This document shows, one piece after another, positions 1 to 8,620 of a DNA stretch of 64,000 nucleotides. The notes below the pieces were generated by a model that saw only the letters and a list, made by a program, of their open reading frames with translations, did no database searches and was not told the origin of the DNA. This stretch comes from Pseudarthrobacter sp. AL07 (lineage in GTDB: Bacteria > Actinomycetota > Actinomycetes > Actinomycetales > Micrococcaceae): NCBI RefSeq assembly GCF_029960665.1, contig NZ_JASBRB010000011.1, positions 1-64,000 of the forward strand, in the 5' to 3' direction. The translations under genes and the position numbers were made by a program. Numbering within the stretch: the first letter of the stretch is position 1; each line of letters opens with the position of its first letter.

Positions 1-254
1 CCGCCGGCGGCATCGCCACCCCGGCCGACGCCGCGATGATGATGCAGCTCGGCGCTGACGGTGTGTTCGTCGGTTCCGGTATCTTCAAGTCCGGCAACCC
101 GGCCCAGCGTGCCGCTGCCGTGGTCAAGGCCACCACGTTCTTCGATGACCCGGACGTCATCGCCAAGGCCTCCCGCGGCCTCGGCGAGGCCATGGTGGGC
201 ATCAACGTCGCTGACATCCCGCAGCCGCACCGCCTCGCCGAGCGCGGCTGGTAA
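1..254 (+). CDS. pdxS: PdxS, pyridoxal 5'-phosphate synthase synthase subunit (3' end only)
   Basis: Only the C-terminal 83 or so codons are in the window; the gene begins upstream. PdxS builds pyridoxal phosphate from ribose 5-phosphate, glyceraldehyde 3-phosphate and ammonia supplied by PdxT. The visible part has the PdxS C-terminal block: [19 protein letters not shown], then [11 protein letters not shown] (phosphate-binding loop of the TIM barrel), and the conserved ending with [20 protein letters not shown]. It ends with RLAERGW. Its partner pdxT is not adjacent but about 3.8 kb downstream, beyond a flavocytochrome gene and a minus-strand murT-gatD pair. A strong hairpin follows the stop codon, so transcription probably ends here. 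Confidence 0.96.
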   Translation, partial: AGGIATPADAAMMMQLGADGVFVGSGIFKSGNPAQRAAAVVKATTFFDDPDVIAKASRGLGEAMVGINVADIPQPHRLAERGW

Positions 255-274
255 CAGCTCCACAGCCGTAACAA

Positions 275-318
275 ACGACGCCGGCCGGTCACCTCCTGAG
301 GTGACCGGCCGGCGTCGT
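275..318 (+). terminator. Long hairpin after pdxS
   Basis: Two 21-base arms (275-295 and 298-318) are perfectly complementary around a 2-base centre, starting about 20 bases after the pdxS stop. There is no clear T-tract, which is common for actinobacterial terminators. It probably ends pdxS transcription and separates it from the next gene. Confidence 0.75.
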
Positions 319-380
319 ACTGCCCCTTCCCTGAGTCCTTCCAGATAAAGGGGGACTAACAGCGCCGAAGTCTCGATCAG

Positions 381-412
381 TGGACAAAAACCCGGCGGTC
401 CTAGGCTATCGT
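381..412 (+). promoter_or_regulatory. Possible promoter of the flavocytochrome gene
   Basis: TGGACA at 381-386 resembles a -35 box. TAGGCT at 402-407 (15-base spacer) or TATCGT at 407-412 (20-base spacer) could be the -10 box; both fit TANNNT but neither spacing is ideal. The position, after a terminator and before a gene with its own ribosome binding site, makes a promoter likely. Confidence 0.35.
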
Positions 413-469
413 CGAGTCTATGGTTCTGCGTCGCGGATGCCAGGAACGTCCACTAAGGAGCCATGCCAC

Positions 470-1837
470 GTGTCCGGCACGGAATCGGTACCCAGGCCAC
501 GGGCGGCGATACTCGGCCTGCCTGTCCGCTACATCGGACCCCTGACCATCGGGGTCCTCGCTGTGGCGTATTCGGCATTGTGGCTTGTGGCACGGCCCGC
601 GGGCGAACCCCTGGCGCGCCACCTCGGTCAGCTGTTCGGCGGGGAATCAGTCCTGCTCTTTTCCGTCGCGCTGGTACTGATCAGCACCCTCGCGCATGTC
701 GAGCAGGTGTTCGGCGGTATTGATTACGCCGCCATCTGGCACCGTCGCCTCGCGATCGCCGGGGCGCTGCTCCTGCTGCCCCACCTGGAACTCGCTTCCA
801 ACCCGGAAGCCACGAGCCTGGGTAAGACACTTGCGGTGCCGGGGGCCGTAGGGATCGCGGCTTTGATCGTTTGGGCCATCCTGCCGCGATGGCGCACCAT
901 GCTTCCGGCGGCCGTCCACGGACTAGTGACCAATACGCGCGACTCGTGGCCGGTCAAGCTGTTGACGCGTGTCCTGGGCGGTTATGAACGGTGGCGTGGC
1001 TTCCACCGCCTGACAGGCCTGTTCGTGGCTGCCGGTTTCTTCCACGGGCTTCTGGATGCAACCGCCTTCGAATCCACACCGGTGCTCCGTTGGAGCTACC
1101 TGGTGATCGGCGGCGTGGGGCTGGGATTCTACGCTTACCGTGAACTGCTGTCCCGGCACTTCCTGCCGCATCACGACTACCAGGTGGACGAAGTCCGGAC
1201 AGTGGCGCCCGATCTCGTCGACGTGCATCTCCGGCCGCTGGGCAAACCCCTGGATTTCAGGCCGGGCCAGTTCGCCATGATCTACCTGGAAACGAAGGAC
1301 GGCTGGCAACGGCATCCGTTCTCGATCTCGGGATCCCGGGGAGAGAAGAGTATCCGCATCACGGTGAAGGCACTCGGGGACCACACAACCCGGCTTCCCG
1401 AGGTGGTACAGCCCGGCATGCCGGCGGTGGTCAGCGGGCCCTACGGCAATTTTGACCGCCTTGCCGGAACCCCACACCAGGTCTGGATCGCCGGAGGCGT
1501 CGGCATCACACCCTTTTTGAGCTGGCTTCGGTCCCTCGACGGTGAGCTCAAGGAATCGGTCGACTTTTTTGTCACGTCTGCTGGCCGGTCGCCGTTTGCC
1601 GACGAGATCGAAACTGTCGCAGGAAGGCATCCCCGCCTGACGGTCCACCTGGTTGACACCACTTCCGAGGGACGCCTGACTCCGCAACGGGTGCTGGAAA
1701 CGGTCAAAGCCGATCCGCGTGAGCTCTCAGTCTTTATGGGCGGTCCCGACGGAATGCTCCGTCAGTTCCGCAAAGAATTCCGCGGCTCCGGGGTGCGTGC
1801 GGCGAACATCCACCGTGAGTACTTCCACTGGCGGTGA
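470..1837 (+). CDS. NOX-like ferric reductase / flavocytochrome
   Basis: A 455-residue membrane flavocytochrome that should pass electrons from NAD(P)H through FAD and two haems across the membrane. About six hydrophobic segments occupy residues 15-230. Two spaced histidine pairs, H91/H105 and H179/H192, have the H-x13-H and H-x12-H spacing known for the haem ligands of NADPH oxidases and ferric reductases. The C-terminal half is a ferredoxin-reductase fold: HPFSIS binds FAD, GGVGITPFLSWL binds NAD(P)H, and FMGGPDGML lies near the end. I chose the GTG at 470 because AAGGAG sits at 455-460, 9 bases upstream; an in-frame start at 380 has no such site. The acceptor (Fe3+, oxygen or other) cannot be told from sequence. 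It stands alone between pdxS and the convergent gatD. Confidence 0.85.
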   Translation: MSGTESVPRPRAAILGLPVRYIGPLTIGVLAVAYSALWLVARPAGEPLARHLGQLFGGESVLLFSVALVLISTLAHVEQVFGGIDYAAIWHRRLAIAGALLLLPHLELASNPEATSLGKTLAVPGAVGIAALIVWAILPRWRTMLPAAVHGLVTNTRDSWPVKLLTRVLGGYERWRGFHRLTGLFVAAGFFHGLLDATAFESTPVLRWSYLVIGGVGLGFYAYRELLSRHFLPHHDYQVDEVRTVAPDLVDVHLRPLGKPLDFRPGQFAMIYLETKDGWQRHPFSISGSRGEKSIRITVKALGDHTTRLPEVVQPGMPAVVSGPYGNFDRLAGTPHQVWIAGGVGITPFLSWLRSLDGELKESVDFFVTSAGRSPFADEIETVAGRHPRLTVHLVDTTSEGRLTPQRVLETVKADPRELSVFMGGPDGMLRQFRKEFRGSGVRAANIHREYFHWR

Positions 1838-1876
1838 CGCTGACGGCAGGGTGGCCATGGCCCTGCCGAAAGTCCA

Positions 1877-2644
1877 TCAGCGCGGACGGCGCGCAGCGTG
1901 CTCCCGGGCCAGTACTGCGTAGCGGTCATCGGGGGCACCCGGGACAAACGTCCCGTACTTACGCTCTGCGGCGGTCCTGATGAGGAAATCGGCAATCGCC
2001 GGGTTCTTCGGCAGCAGGGAGCCGTGCAGGTAGCTGGCCACGACGTTCCGGTACCGGGCGCCTTCGTGGCCGTCGCTGCTGTTGTTGCCGGTGCCCTTGG
2101 CCACGGTGCCGAGCGGCCGGACGCCGGCACCCAGGGTGGTCTGCCCGCTGTGGTTCTCGTAGCCCAGAACCTCGCCGAACTCCAGTGTGGCCACCTTGAC
2201 GTTGCCGATCAGGCGTTCGTCGGTGCCGTGTGTTTCCACGTCCAGGATGCCGATCCCCGGGATGACCGTACCCAAGCGGGTCTTGAAGAAGCGTCCGAAC
2301 AGCTGATACAGCCCGCAGATCACCAGCATGGGGGCGCCGTCTTCCGCCAGCCCGGTCAGGACACCGGCGCGTGAGTGCAGGTCATCCTGGATGACCAGTT
2401 GACCGCTGTCCTGCCCGCCGCCGCCCACGATGAGGTCCACATCGGCCGGAAATTCGTCGCCGACGTTGTACTCCAGCAGCTCCGGGGTGTAACCGTGCCA
2501 GCCGATCCGCTGCTTGATCACCAGGGCGTTGCCCCAGTCGCCGTAGATGTTCATGTCCCGCGGGTAGAGCTGCAGGACGCGGATGGTGCCCTTGGAATTC
2601 TGTTCGACGCCGTCCGGCCCGATGCCGGTTGATTCAGCGGTCAT
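1877..2644 (-). CDS. gatD: GatD, glutamine amidotransferase subunit of lipid II isoglutaminyl synthase
   Basis: A 255-residue class I glutaminase. With MurT it converts the D-glutamate of the peptidoglycan stem peptide to D-isoglutamine; GatD releases ammonia from glutamine. The nucleophile is Cys110 in VICGLYQLFG and the catalytic histidine is His207 in YLHGSLLPKNP. GGGGQDSGQ, characteristic of the CobB/CobQ-type GatD group, lies near residue 75. The start codon overlaps the murT stop by 4 bases (ATGA), so the two are translationally coupled. The first 20 residues are a variable extension before the conserved IRVLQLYPRDMNIYGDWGN block, so the start could be slightly downstream. Confidence 0.93.
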   Translation of the reverse strand: MTAESTGIGPDGVEQNSKGTIRVLQLYPRDMNIYGDWGNALVIKQRIGWHGYTPELLEYNVGDEFPADVDLIVGGGGQDSGQLVIQDDLHSRAGVLTGLAEDGAPMLVICGLYQLFGRFFKTRLGTVIPGIGILDVETHGTDERLIGNVKVATLEFGEVLGYENHSGQTTLGAGVRPLGTVAKGTGNNSSDGHEGARYRNVVASYLHGSLLPKNPAIADFLIRTAAERKYGTFVPGAPDDRYAVLAREHAARRPR

Positions 2645-3933
2645 GAGACCACCTCCACTGTGGTGATTTTGGACAGCTCGCGGCGGATGGCCAGCATGGC
2701 TGTGTAGGTGCAGAAGATCCGCTTCGGTTTGCCCTTGGCCGCACGGATGAATTCGGTCAGTGCGGGCGCGATCTCCGGCTGGACCGCGCCGATCCGGACG
2801 TCGTCATACTGCAGCCGCAGTGCCATATCGTAGGCCCGGGACCCGGTGAGCTGGTCCACGCCGCCGTCGCGGAGCGAATCGAATTCCACGTCCCACAGCC
2901 AGGACATGTCCCGGCCGTCGGCGTAGTTGTCATTGATGGCGATCATGGTGGCATAGCCGTCCGCGGGGAAGGACTTCAGCCCCAGCCGGAAACCGCTGGG
3001 GTTCTTGACCAGCACGAGGTCCAGTGGCTGGCCGTCCACGGTGAGGCTTTCGCCGCGGCCGAACGCGGGCTCCACCCGGGATAGCGCCGTGAGCAGGGTG
3101 GCGTGGTCGGCGGTGACGGCACCGCCGCCACAGATACTGCGGGCCAGGGTCAGCGCCGCGGCCGCATTAAAGATGTTGTAGACGCCGCGGAGCTTCATCG
3201 CGGTGGTGACAGTGACGCCGTCGTACTCAAAATCGGCGGTGTCCGGCCCCACTTTGCGGAGTACGACGTCGGCGTGCGGCTTGCGGGGGAGCACCGCGGG
3301 GGTCGGGCTGCCGGGCGCTGCCCGCATGTCGTCGTCGTTGGGGAAGGTGCTGAGGAGGGAATCGTCCAGTCCGAAGTACTGGACGTCCTGGCCCGTGAGG
3401 GTGTCCGCGATGCGGGCCACCCGGGGATCTTCCCTGTTGAGGACCACAGTTCCGGAGGTCTTGTCGGCGATGTGCTGCAGCAGCTGGGCCGTCTTGTCGA
3501 TCTCGCCGAACCGGTCCAGCTGATCGCGCAGGACGTTGAGCAGGAGGCTGTACCGGGGCGGAACACGGTTCACAAAATGCACGGCGTGGGCTTCGTCGAG
3601 TTCCAGGACGGCGACGTCGGCCGTGAGCCTGCCGCGCCAGTCCACTTCGCCCAGCAGGGCAGCCGCCACACCACGGGTGAAATTGCTGCCGGTGCGGTTG
3701 GTGAAGACCTTCAGACCCTGGCTCTCCAGCAGTTCCACCACCATTTTTGTGGTGGTGGTTTTGCCGTTGGTCCCGCTCACAACTGCAACGCCGTGGGGGA
3801 GCGTGGCGAGCGTCCGCTGCATAAAGCCGGGATCGATTTTCTCGACCACCAACCCGGGCAGGGCGGACCCCCCGCCCCTGAGCCGGGAGACCCGGCGGAC
3901 CAGCTTGCCGAGCGGAACACTGATGTAAAGCAT
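2641..3933 (-). CDS. murT: MurT, Mur-ligase subunit of lipid II isoglutaminyl synthase
   Basis: A 430-residue Mur-ligase-like protein that activates the D-Glu carboxylate with ATP so that ammonia from GatD can amidate it. The P-loop is GTNGKTTTT (residues 54-62). The central ligase domain and the C-terminal DUF1727-type domain, ending near [10 protein letters not shown], are present. Staphylococcal and pneumococcal MurT have a four-cysteine zinc ribbon inserted in the central domain; here that stretch (about residues 195-240) has no cysteine, and the whole protein has only two (SICGGG and IFCTYT). TATATT at 3941-3946 lies 7 bases before the ATG, suggesting a leaderless mRNA. It is the first gene of a murT-gatD operon, divergent from pdxT. 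Confidence 0.94.
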   Translation of the reverse strand: MLYISVPLGKLVRRVSRLRGGGSALPGLVVEKIDPGFMQRTLATLPHGVAVVSGTNGKTTTTKMVVELLESQGLKVFTNRTGSNFTRGVAAALLGEVDWRGRLTADVAVLELDEAHAVHFVNRVPPRYSLLLNVLRDQLDRFGEIDKTAQLLQHIADKTSGTVVLNREDPRVARIADTLTGQDVQYFGLDDSLLSTFPNDDDMRAAPGSPTPAVLPRKPHADVVLRKVGPDTADFEYDGVTVTTAMKLRGVYNIFNAAAALTLARSICGGGAVTADHATLLTALSRVEPAFGRGESLTVDGQPLDLVLVKNPSGFRLGLKSFPADGYATMIAINDNYADGRDMSWLWDVEFDSLRDGGVDQLTGSRAYDMALRLQYDDVRIGAVQPEIAPALTEFIRAAKGKPKRIFCTYTAMLAIRRELSKITTVEVVS

Positions 3934-3940
3934 GCTCTGT

Positions 3941-3946
3941 AATATA
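3941..3946 (-). promoter_or_regulatory. -10 box of murT-gatD, probably leaderless
   Basis: Read on the minus strand this is TATATT, close to the consensus -10. Only 7 bases separate it from the murT ATG, so transcription should begin at or next to the start codon. No purine-rich ribosome binding site precedes the ATG. Confidence 0.55.
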
Positions 3947-3972
3947 TCCCAGCAACGGCATAGAACCTCTCC

Positions 3973-3988
3973 CCGGAAGCGCTTCCGG
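3973..3988. promoter_or_regulatory. Perfect 16-bp palindrome, LacI-family-like operator
   Basis: CCGGAAGCGCTTCCGG is a perfect palindrome with a central CG. LacI/GalR-family regulators typically bind such sites (core GAAGCGCTTC). It lies in the 91-bp region between the divergent murT and pdxT genes, 27 bp from the murT -10 box and 24 bp from the pdxT -10 box, so it could control either. Confidence 0.4.
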
Positions 3989-4012
3989 CGCCGCCTCGGG
4001 ACCCGCGCACAT

Positions 4013-4018
4013 TATGCT
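4013..4018 (+). promoter_or_regulatory. -10 box of pdxT, probably leaderless
   Basis: TATGCT fits TANNNT and lies exactly 6 bases before the pdxT ATG, so the mRNA should start at the A of the ATG. No ribosome binding site is visible upstream of this ATG. Confidence 0.5.
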
Positions 4019-4024
4019 GAGTGG

Positions 4025-4735
4025 ATGACAAACCCCCTTTCGGCTGCTTCTGCACGCGTGGGCTCCGGTCTGCGGATCGGCGTCCTGGCACTTCAGGGCG
4101 ACTTCCGCGAACACCTCCGGGCCGTGGAAGCCGCGGGTGCCGCCGGCGTCGGAATCCGCCGCCCCTCCGAACTGGACGGCCTGGACGGCCTCATCATTCC
4201 CGGCGGAGAATCAACAGCCATCGACAAGCTGGCCCGCGCCTTTGAGCTGGCCGGACCGTTGAAGGACCGGATCCGCGACGGACTGCCGGTCTACGGTTCC
4301 TGCGCCGGCATGATCCTTCTCGCAGACGCGATCGCCGATCCGGCCACGGACCTGGCCGGCAACCCGCAGCAGACTTTCGGCGGCCTGGACATCACGGTGC
4401 GGCGCAACGCCTTCGGCCGCCAGCGCGAGTCCTTTGAAGCGGACCTGGACTTCAAGGGCCTGGACTTCAGCGCCACGGAATCCGGTGTGGCCCCGGTGCA
4501 TGCTGTGTTCATCCGCGGCCCCTGGGTGGAACGCGTCGGCGCCGGCGTGCAGATCCTGGCGCAGGTTGAGCCTGCGGACCCGGAGCATGCCTCCCATGCG
4601 GCCAGCCTGCCGGGGACAGCTAGAATTGTCGCAGTGCGTTCCGGCCACCTGTTGGCCACCTCCTTCCACCCGGAAGTGACTGGGGAGAAACGCGTACATG
4701 AACTTTTTATCCGCATGATCAGAGGAGACGCGTAA
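4025..4735 (+). CDS. pdxT: PdxT, glutaminase subunit of pyridoxal 5'-phosphate synthase
   Basis: A 236-residue class I glutamine amidotransferase that hydrolyses glutamine and channels ammonia to Pdx[14 protein letters not shown] opens the domain, PGGESTA is the conserved loop, the nucleophile is in [11 protein letters not shown], and the His-Glu pair is in SFHPEVTGE. The ATG at 4025 was chosen because the conserved protein begins about 17 residues later and the -10 box sits 6 bases upstream; in-frame codons further upstream lie in the promoter. The ribosome binding site of yebC (AGAGGAGA, 4721-4728) lies within its last codons, so the two genes are probably co-transcribed. Confidence 0.95.
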   Translation: MTNPLSAASARVGSGLRIGVLALQGDFREHLRAVEAAGAAGVGIRRPSELDGLDGLIIPGGESTAIDKLARAFELAGPLKDRIRDGLPVYGSCAGMILLADAIADPATDLAGNPQQTFGGLDITVRRNAFGRQRESFEADLDFKGLDFSATESGVAPVHAVFIRGPWVERVGAGVQILAQVEPADPEHASHAASLPGTARIVAVRSGHLLATSFHPEVTGEKRVHELFIRMIRGDA

Positions 4736-4737
4736 GC

Positions 4738-5493
4738 ATGTCAGGACACTCCAAATGGGCAACGACCAAGCACAAGAAGGCCATCCTCGATAGCCGCCGC
4801 GCAAAGTCGTTCGCCAAGCTGATCAAGAACATCGAAGTCGCTGCACGCATGGGCGGACCCGACCTCGCCGGCAACCCGGGCCTGGAACTCGCCGTCACCA
4901 AGGCCAAGAAGACGTCGGTGCCCGCCGACAACATCGACCGTGCCATCAAGCGTGGCGCCGGCCTCACCGGTGAAGTGGTTGACTACACCGAGATCATGTA
5001 CGAATGCCGCGGCCCGCAGGGTTCTGCGCTGCTGATCGAGTGCCTGACGGACAATAAAAACCGTGCAGCCTCCGAGGTCCGCCTGGCCATTTCCCGCAAC
5101 GGCGGCACCATCGCCGACCCGGGTTCGGTGAGCTACCTCTTCAGCCGCAAGGGCGTCGTCTCGATGCTGAAGAACGGCCTCAGCGAGGACGACGTCCTGA
5201 TGGCTGTCCTCGACGCCGGAGCCGAGGAAGTCAAGGACAACGGCGACAGCTTCGAGATCCACTCCGAACCGACCGACCTCCAGGCCATCCGCGATGCCCT
5301 TAAGGAAGCCGGAATGGAGTACGAGACCGACGAAGCCGAGTTTGTGCCGTCCATGCAGGTGCCGCTGGACCTCGACGCCGCCAAGAAGTTCATGAAGCTC
5401 GTGGACGCCCTGGAAGAGCTCGACGACGTCCAGAACGTCTACAGCAACGCCGACCTCAGCGACGAAGTCCAGGCCGCCCTGGAAGTTGAGTGA
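4738..5493 (+). CDS. yebC: YebC/PmpR-family protein (TACO1-like)
   Basis: A 251-residue member of the YebC/PmpR family. It opens with the family signature [20 protein letters not shown] and contains NIDRAIKRG and the acidic central and C-terminal domains with AGAEEV. Family members have been described as DNA-binding regulators and, for the mitochondrial and some bacterial homologues, as factors that relieve ribosome stalling on proline stretches. It starts 2 bases after the pdxT stop and is followed by ruvC, the usual pdxT-yebC-ruvC-ruvA-ruvB order in actinobacteria. Confidence 0.95.
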   Translation: MSGHSKWATTKHKKAILDSRRAKSFAKLIKNIEVAARMGGPDLAGNPGLELAVTKAKKTSVPADNIDRAIKRGAGLTGEVVDYTEIMYECRGPQGSALLIECLTDNKNRAASEVRLAISRNGGTIADPGSVSYLFSRKGVVSMLKNGLSEDDVLMAVLDAGAEEVKDNGDSFEIHSEPTDLQAIRDALKEAGMEYETDEAEFVPSMQVPLDLDAAKKFMKLVDALEELDDVQNVYSNADLSDEVQAALEVE

Positions 5494-5528
5494 GCGTCCG
5501 CTTTGTGGCCTAGGGCGGATGTCCCAGG

Positions 5529-6107
5529 GTGACCCTGCGCGTATTGGGCGTTGACCCGGGCCTCACCCGCTGCGGTATCGGTGTTGTCGACGTCGAACGG
5601 AACCGGCGGGCCACGATGGTGGCAGTCGGGGTGGTGGGTACGTCTCCCAAGGAGACTCTGGACCAGCGCCTGCTGGTGATTGCCCTGGCCATCGACGAGT
5701 GGCTGGACCGCTATGAACCCCATGTGCTCGCCGTCGAACGCGTTTTTTCCCAGCTCAACGTCAGCACGGTAATGGGGGTGGCGCAGGCCTCCGGTGTGGT
5801 GATTGCCGCCGCGGCCCGGCGCGGGATCCCGGTGGCCCTGCATACGCCGTCGGAAGTTAAAGCAGCCGTGACCGGCAGCGGCACCTCCAACAAGGAAGCC
5901 GTAACCAAACTTGTCACGAAAATCCTTCGGCTGGACGCGCCGCCGCGGCCGGCGGACGCTGCAGATGCCCTGGCACTTGCCATCACCCACGCCTGGCGGG
6001 CCGGCAGCGGAGCGGCCGTTGCCACCACCGGCCCCGGCAGCCTGTCGCTGACGGCGGCCCAGCGAGCCTGGGCCGACGCCGAAGCGAAAGCGCGCCGCGG
6101 GCGCTGA
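5529..6107 (+). CDS. ruvC: RuvC, Holliday junction resolvase
   Basis: A 192-residue endonuclease that cuts Holliday junctions in a complex with Ruv[13 protein letters not shown] carries the first catalytic Asp, [11 protein letters not shown] the Glu, and [12 protein letters not shown] near the C-terminus the last Asp residues. The GTG start is preceded only by the weak AGGG of cccagg. The C-terminal 30 residues are Ala/Arg-rich and not conserved. First of ruvC-ruvA-ruvB; the 90-base gap before ruvA holds no obvious gene. Confidence 0.95.
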   Translation: MTLRVLGVDPGLTRCGIGVVDVERNRRATMVAVGVVGTSPKETLDQRLLVIALAIDEWLDRYEPHVLAVERVFSQLNVSTVMGVAQASGVVIAAAARRGIPVALHTPSEVKAAVTGSGTSNKEAVTKLVTKILRLDAPPRPADAADALALAITHAWRAGSGAAVATTGPGSLSLTAAQRAWADAEAKARRGR

Positions 6108-6197
6108 ATGTCCACCGTGCTTGCTAGGGTATTCGTAGATATGTTCGGATAGCCGGTCCTGCTCCCAGGATTCCGGCAGTACACCAGGAGCCCGGCT

Positions 6198-6842
6198 TTG
6201 ATCAGTTTCCTTCGCGGGACAGTAGCGCACGTTGGCCTTTCCTCTGCCGTCATCGACCTCAACGGTGCCGGTATGAGTGTCAACGCCACACCCCAGACGC
6301 TCAGCCGCCTCCGCACCGGCGAGGAAGGCAAGCTCTTCACCTCGCTGATAGTGCGCGAGGATTCGCTGACCCTGTTCGGTTTTGCCTCTGACGACGAACG
6401 TGAAGTTTTTGACGTCCTGCTGAGTGTGAGCGGCGTGGGCCCGCGGCTCGCACTGGCGGTGCTCGCCGTGCACGAGCCTGAAGCGATCCGGGTTGCTGCC
6501 CACACGGGTGACAGTAAAACCTTCACGAAGGTGCCAGGCATCGGCCCCAAGGTGGCGGGGCGGATCGTGCTGGAACTGGCCGGCAAGCTGGTGCCGCACG
6601 GTACGGCAGGTGTCGCCGGGGCGTCCACTCCGGCCGAAGCGGCGTGGAAGCCCCAGGTGGTGGCGGCCATGACCAGCCTCGGCTGGTCGGAAAAGGATGC
6701 CGCGGCCAGCATCGAGAAGGCCCTTGCGGACGATCCCGAGGTTGAATTCCGTGGCAATGTGGCCGAGATCCTTCGGACCACGCTGCGCTGGCTGGGCCAG
6801 GACGGCGCGCGGGCCGGCAACCGCGTAGGCAGCCGTGGCTGA
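6198..6842 (+). CDS. ruvA: RuvA, Holliday junction DNA-binding subunit
   Basis: A 214-residue protein that binds four-way junctions as a tetramer and loads RuvB. Domain I begins [12 protein letters not shown]; the two helix-hairpin-helix motifs are in [13 protein letters not shown] and [16 protein letters not shown]; domain III (about residues 155-200, contact to RuvB) follows a short linker and includes [13 protein letters not shown]. The start is a TTG with CAGGAG 7 bases upstream. It overlaps ruvB by 8 bases, so the two are translationally coupled. Confidence 0.95.
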   Translation: MISFLRGTVAHVGLSSAVIDLNGAGMSVNATPQTLSRLRTGEEGKLFTSLIVREDSLTLFGFASDDEREVFDVLLSVSGVGPRLALAVLAVHEPEAIRVAAHTGDSKTFTKVPGIGPKVAGRIVLELAGKLVPHGTAGVAGASTPAEAAWKPQVVAAMTSLGWSEKDAAASIEKALADDPEVEFRGNVAEILRTTLRWLGQDGARAGNRVGSRG

Positions 6843-7923
6843 GCCTTCGGTGGTGGCGGCCGGGGAGGAACCCGAGGAACGGGTGATCGAAGCCGCCCTC
6901 CGGCCGAAGAACCTGGATGACTTCGTGGGCCAGCACCGGGTCCGCAGGCAACTCTCCCTGGTCCTGCAGGCCTCCCGGATGCGGGGACGCAGCGCGGACC
7001 ACGTACTGTTTTCCGGCCCTCCCGGCCTGGGCAAAACCACCCTGGCCATGATCGTGGCTGCTGAAATGAACGCGCCTCTGCGGATCAGCAGTGGTCCGGC
7101 CATCCAGCACGCCGGGGACCTCGCCGCCATCCTTTCCTCGCTTTCCGAAGGGGAGGTCCTGTTCCTGGACGAGATCCACCGGATGTCACGGCCGGCAGAG
7201 GAAATGCTTTACATGGCCATGGAGGATTTCCGTGTGGACATTGTGGTAGGCAAGGGCGCCGGGGCCACCGCTATCCCGTTGGAGCTTCCGCCTTTCACTC
7301 TGGTAGGTGCCACCACACGCGCCGGCCTGCTGCCCGGCCCGCTCAGGGACAGGTTCGGGTTCACCGGGCACCTGGAGTTTTACAGCGTGGCCGAGCTGGA
7401 ACTGGTGCTCAGGCGCTCCGCCGGCCTGCTGGACCTCAAGGTCAACTCCGCGGGGTTCAGCGAGATTGCCGGCCGGTCCCGCGGTACCCCGCGTATTGCC
7501 AACCGCCTGCTCCGCCGCGTCCGGGATTGGGCTCTCGTGCATGGGATTGAGCAGATTGACGCCCGCGCTGCTTCCGCGGCCCTGGACATGTACGAAGTGG
7601 ACAAGCGGGGCCTGGACCGGCTGGACCGGGCAGTCCTGGAAGCACTCATTACGAAGTTCGGCGGGGGACCCGTGGGACTTTCAACCCTGGCCATTGCGGT
7701 GGGGGAGGAGACCGAGACCGTTGAAACGGTGGCGGAACCGTTCCTTGTGCGCGAAGGCCTGCTGGGCCGGACGCCCCGGGGGCGCATCGCCATGGCTCCG
7801 GCCTGGACCCACTTGGGCTTTGCCATACCGGCCGGGGTTTTCGGGCAGGAGCCGCTGGATCTGTTCGAACCGGACCCGGACAGTGCCGGATCCGCGGCCG
7901 AATGGGCGCCGAACGGTCAATAG
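6835..7923 (+). CDS. ruvB: RuvB, branch-migration ATPase
   Basis: A 362-residue AAA+ motor that drives Holliday-junction branch migration together with RuvA. The RuvB N-terminal block [11 protein letters not shown] is followed by Walker [12 protein letters not shown], Walker B FLDEIHRM, sensor 1 GATTRAGLL and the arginine-finger region PLRDRFGF. The C-terminal winged helix includes [11 protein letters not shown] and TPRGR. The GTG start lies within the end of ruvA. The C-terminus is about 15 residues longer than the conserved core and is not conserved. Confidence 0.96.
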   Translation: MAEPSVVAAGEEPEERVIEAALRPKNLDDFVGQHRVRRQLSLVLQASRMRGRSADHVLFSGPPGLGKTTLAMIVAAEMNAPLRISSGPAIQHAGDLAAILSSLSEGEVLFLDEIHRMSRPAEEMLYMAMEDFRVDIVVGKGAGATAIPLELPPFTLVGATTRAGLLPGPLRDRFGFTGHLEFYSVAELELVLRRSAGLLDLKVNSAGFSEIAGRSRGTPRIANRLLRRVRDWALVHGIEQIDARAASAALDMYEVDKRGLDRLDRAVLEALITKFGGGPVGLSTLAIAVGEETETVETVAEPFLVREGLLGRTPRGRIAMAPAWTHLGFAIPAGVFGQEPLDLFEPDPDSAGSAAEWAPNGQ

Positions 7924-7947
7924 CACTGTCCTCCCAGCTTTTCCCTT

Positions 7948-7953
7948 TAGACT
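7948..7953 (+). promoter_or_regulatory. Possible -10 box upstream of yajC
   Basis: TAGACT fits TANNNT in the 172-base ruvB-yajC gap. No good -35 is visible. An 8-bp inverted repeat (7991-8008, arms ACGGCTCC and GGAGCCGT) follows in the presumed leader. No other gene is seen in this gap. Confidence 0.3.
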
Positions 7954-8095
7954 GGTATGACACCCGGCACGTTCGGGTCTGTGTTCCCGCGACGGCTCCG
8001 AGGAGCCGTTGCCTGCCCGTCACATTCTCTGCAACGGGGAACGATGCGGACGCTGCCAAACACCCGATACGCCAGTACAGAACGGAATCTTCCCT

Positions 8096-8509
8096 GTGGA
8101 TCCAATGAACATCGTCTTGTTCGCAATGCTCGGAATCTTTATCTTCATGATGTTCCGCCGCAACAAGAAGACCAAGGAGCAGCAGGCAACGCTGCAGTCC
8201 CGGTTCGAGCCTGGTGTTGAGGTCATGACGAGCTTCGGACTCTTTGGCCGGATTGTCTCCATGGACGACGCCGAGAACAAGGTTGTCCTGGAACTCTCGC
8301 CCGGGAACCTGGCGACAGTCCACCGCCAGTCAGTGACCAAGATCGTGGAGCCTGTCGAAGCCGAGGCTCCGGCCGTCCCGGATGACGCTTCGTCGCTGAC
8401 CAGCGAATCATCTTTGACCAGCGATGAAGCCGGTACCCCGGCAGTGTCCGCCGAAACCCCGGATGAGACTCTGAAGCGCCTCAGTGACGAGGGCAAGAAG
8501 GACATCTAG
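8096..8509 (+). CDS. yajC: YajC, SecDF-associated translocase subunit
   Basis: A 137-residue single-span inner-membrane protein of the SecDF-YajC accessory complex of the Sec translocon. The membrane helix is residues 4-18 (NIVLFAMLGIFIFMMF), followed by RRNKKTKEQQATLQ and the conserved GVEVMTSFGLFGRI block. The C-terminal 50 residues are an acidic Ser/Ala/Pro-rich tail. GTG at 8096 gives the usual MDPM start; the ATG at 8105 is possible and neither has a strong ribosome binding site. secD follows after 111 bases. Confidence 0.9.
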   Translation: MDPMNIVLFAMLGIFIFMMFRRNKKTKEQQATLQSRFEPGVEVMTSFGLFGRIVSMDDAENKVVLELSPGNLATVHRQSVTKIVEPVEAEAPAVPDDASSLTSESSLTSDEAGTPAVSAETPDETLKRLSDEGKKDI

Positions 8510-8559
8510 TCCTCGCCGCACGGCAGCCCGCGTTATAACACCTCTACGGCTGGGGACAA

Positions 8560-8591
8560 CCGCCGGTGGGACTGATAGCTCCCGCCGGTGG
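8560..8591 (+). promoter_or_regulatory. Stable hairpin in the secD leader
   Basis: Twelve-base arms (8560-8571 and 8580-8591) pair completely in RNA, with two G-U pairs, around an 8-base loop. It lies 29 bases before the secD ATG. GTTATAAC at 8532-8539 upstream could hold a -10 box. It may be a leader structure controlling secDF or an mRNA-stability element after yajC. Confidence 0.4.
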
Positions 8592-8620
8592 TTCCTCCGT
8601 AAATAAGAGAAAGATTCACA

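Noticed and set aside
5439..7130. 563-codon open frame on the minus strand
   Set aside because: Antisense to ruvC and ruvA, both of which have clear catalytic and binding motifs on the plus strand.
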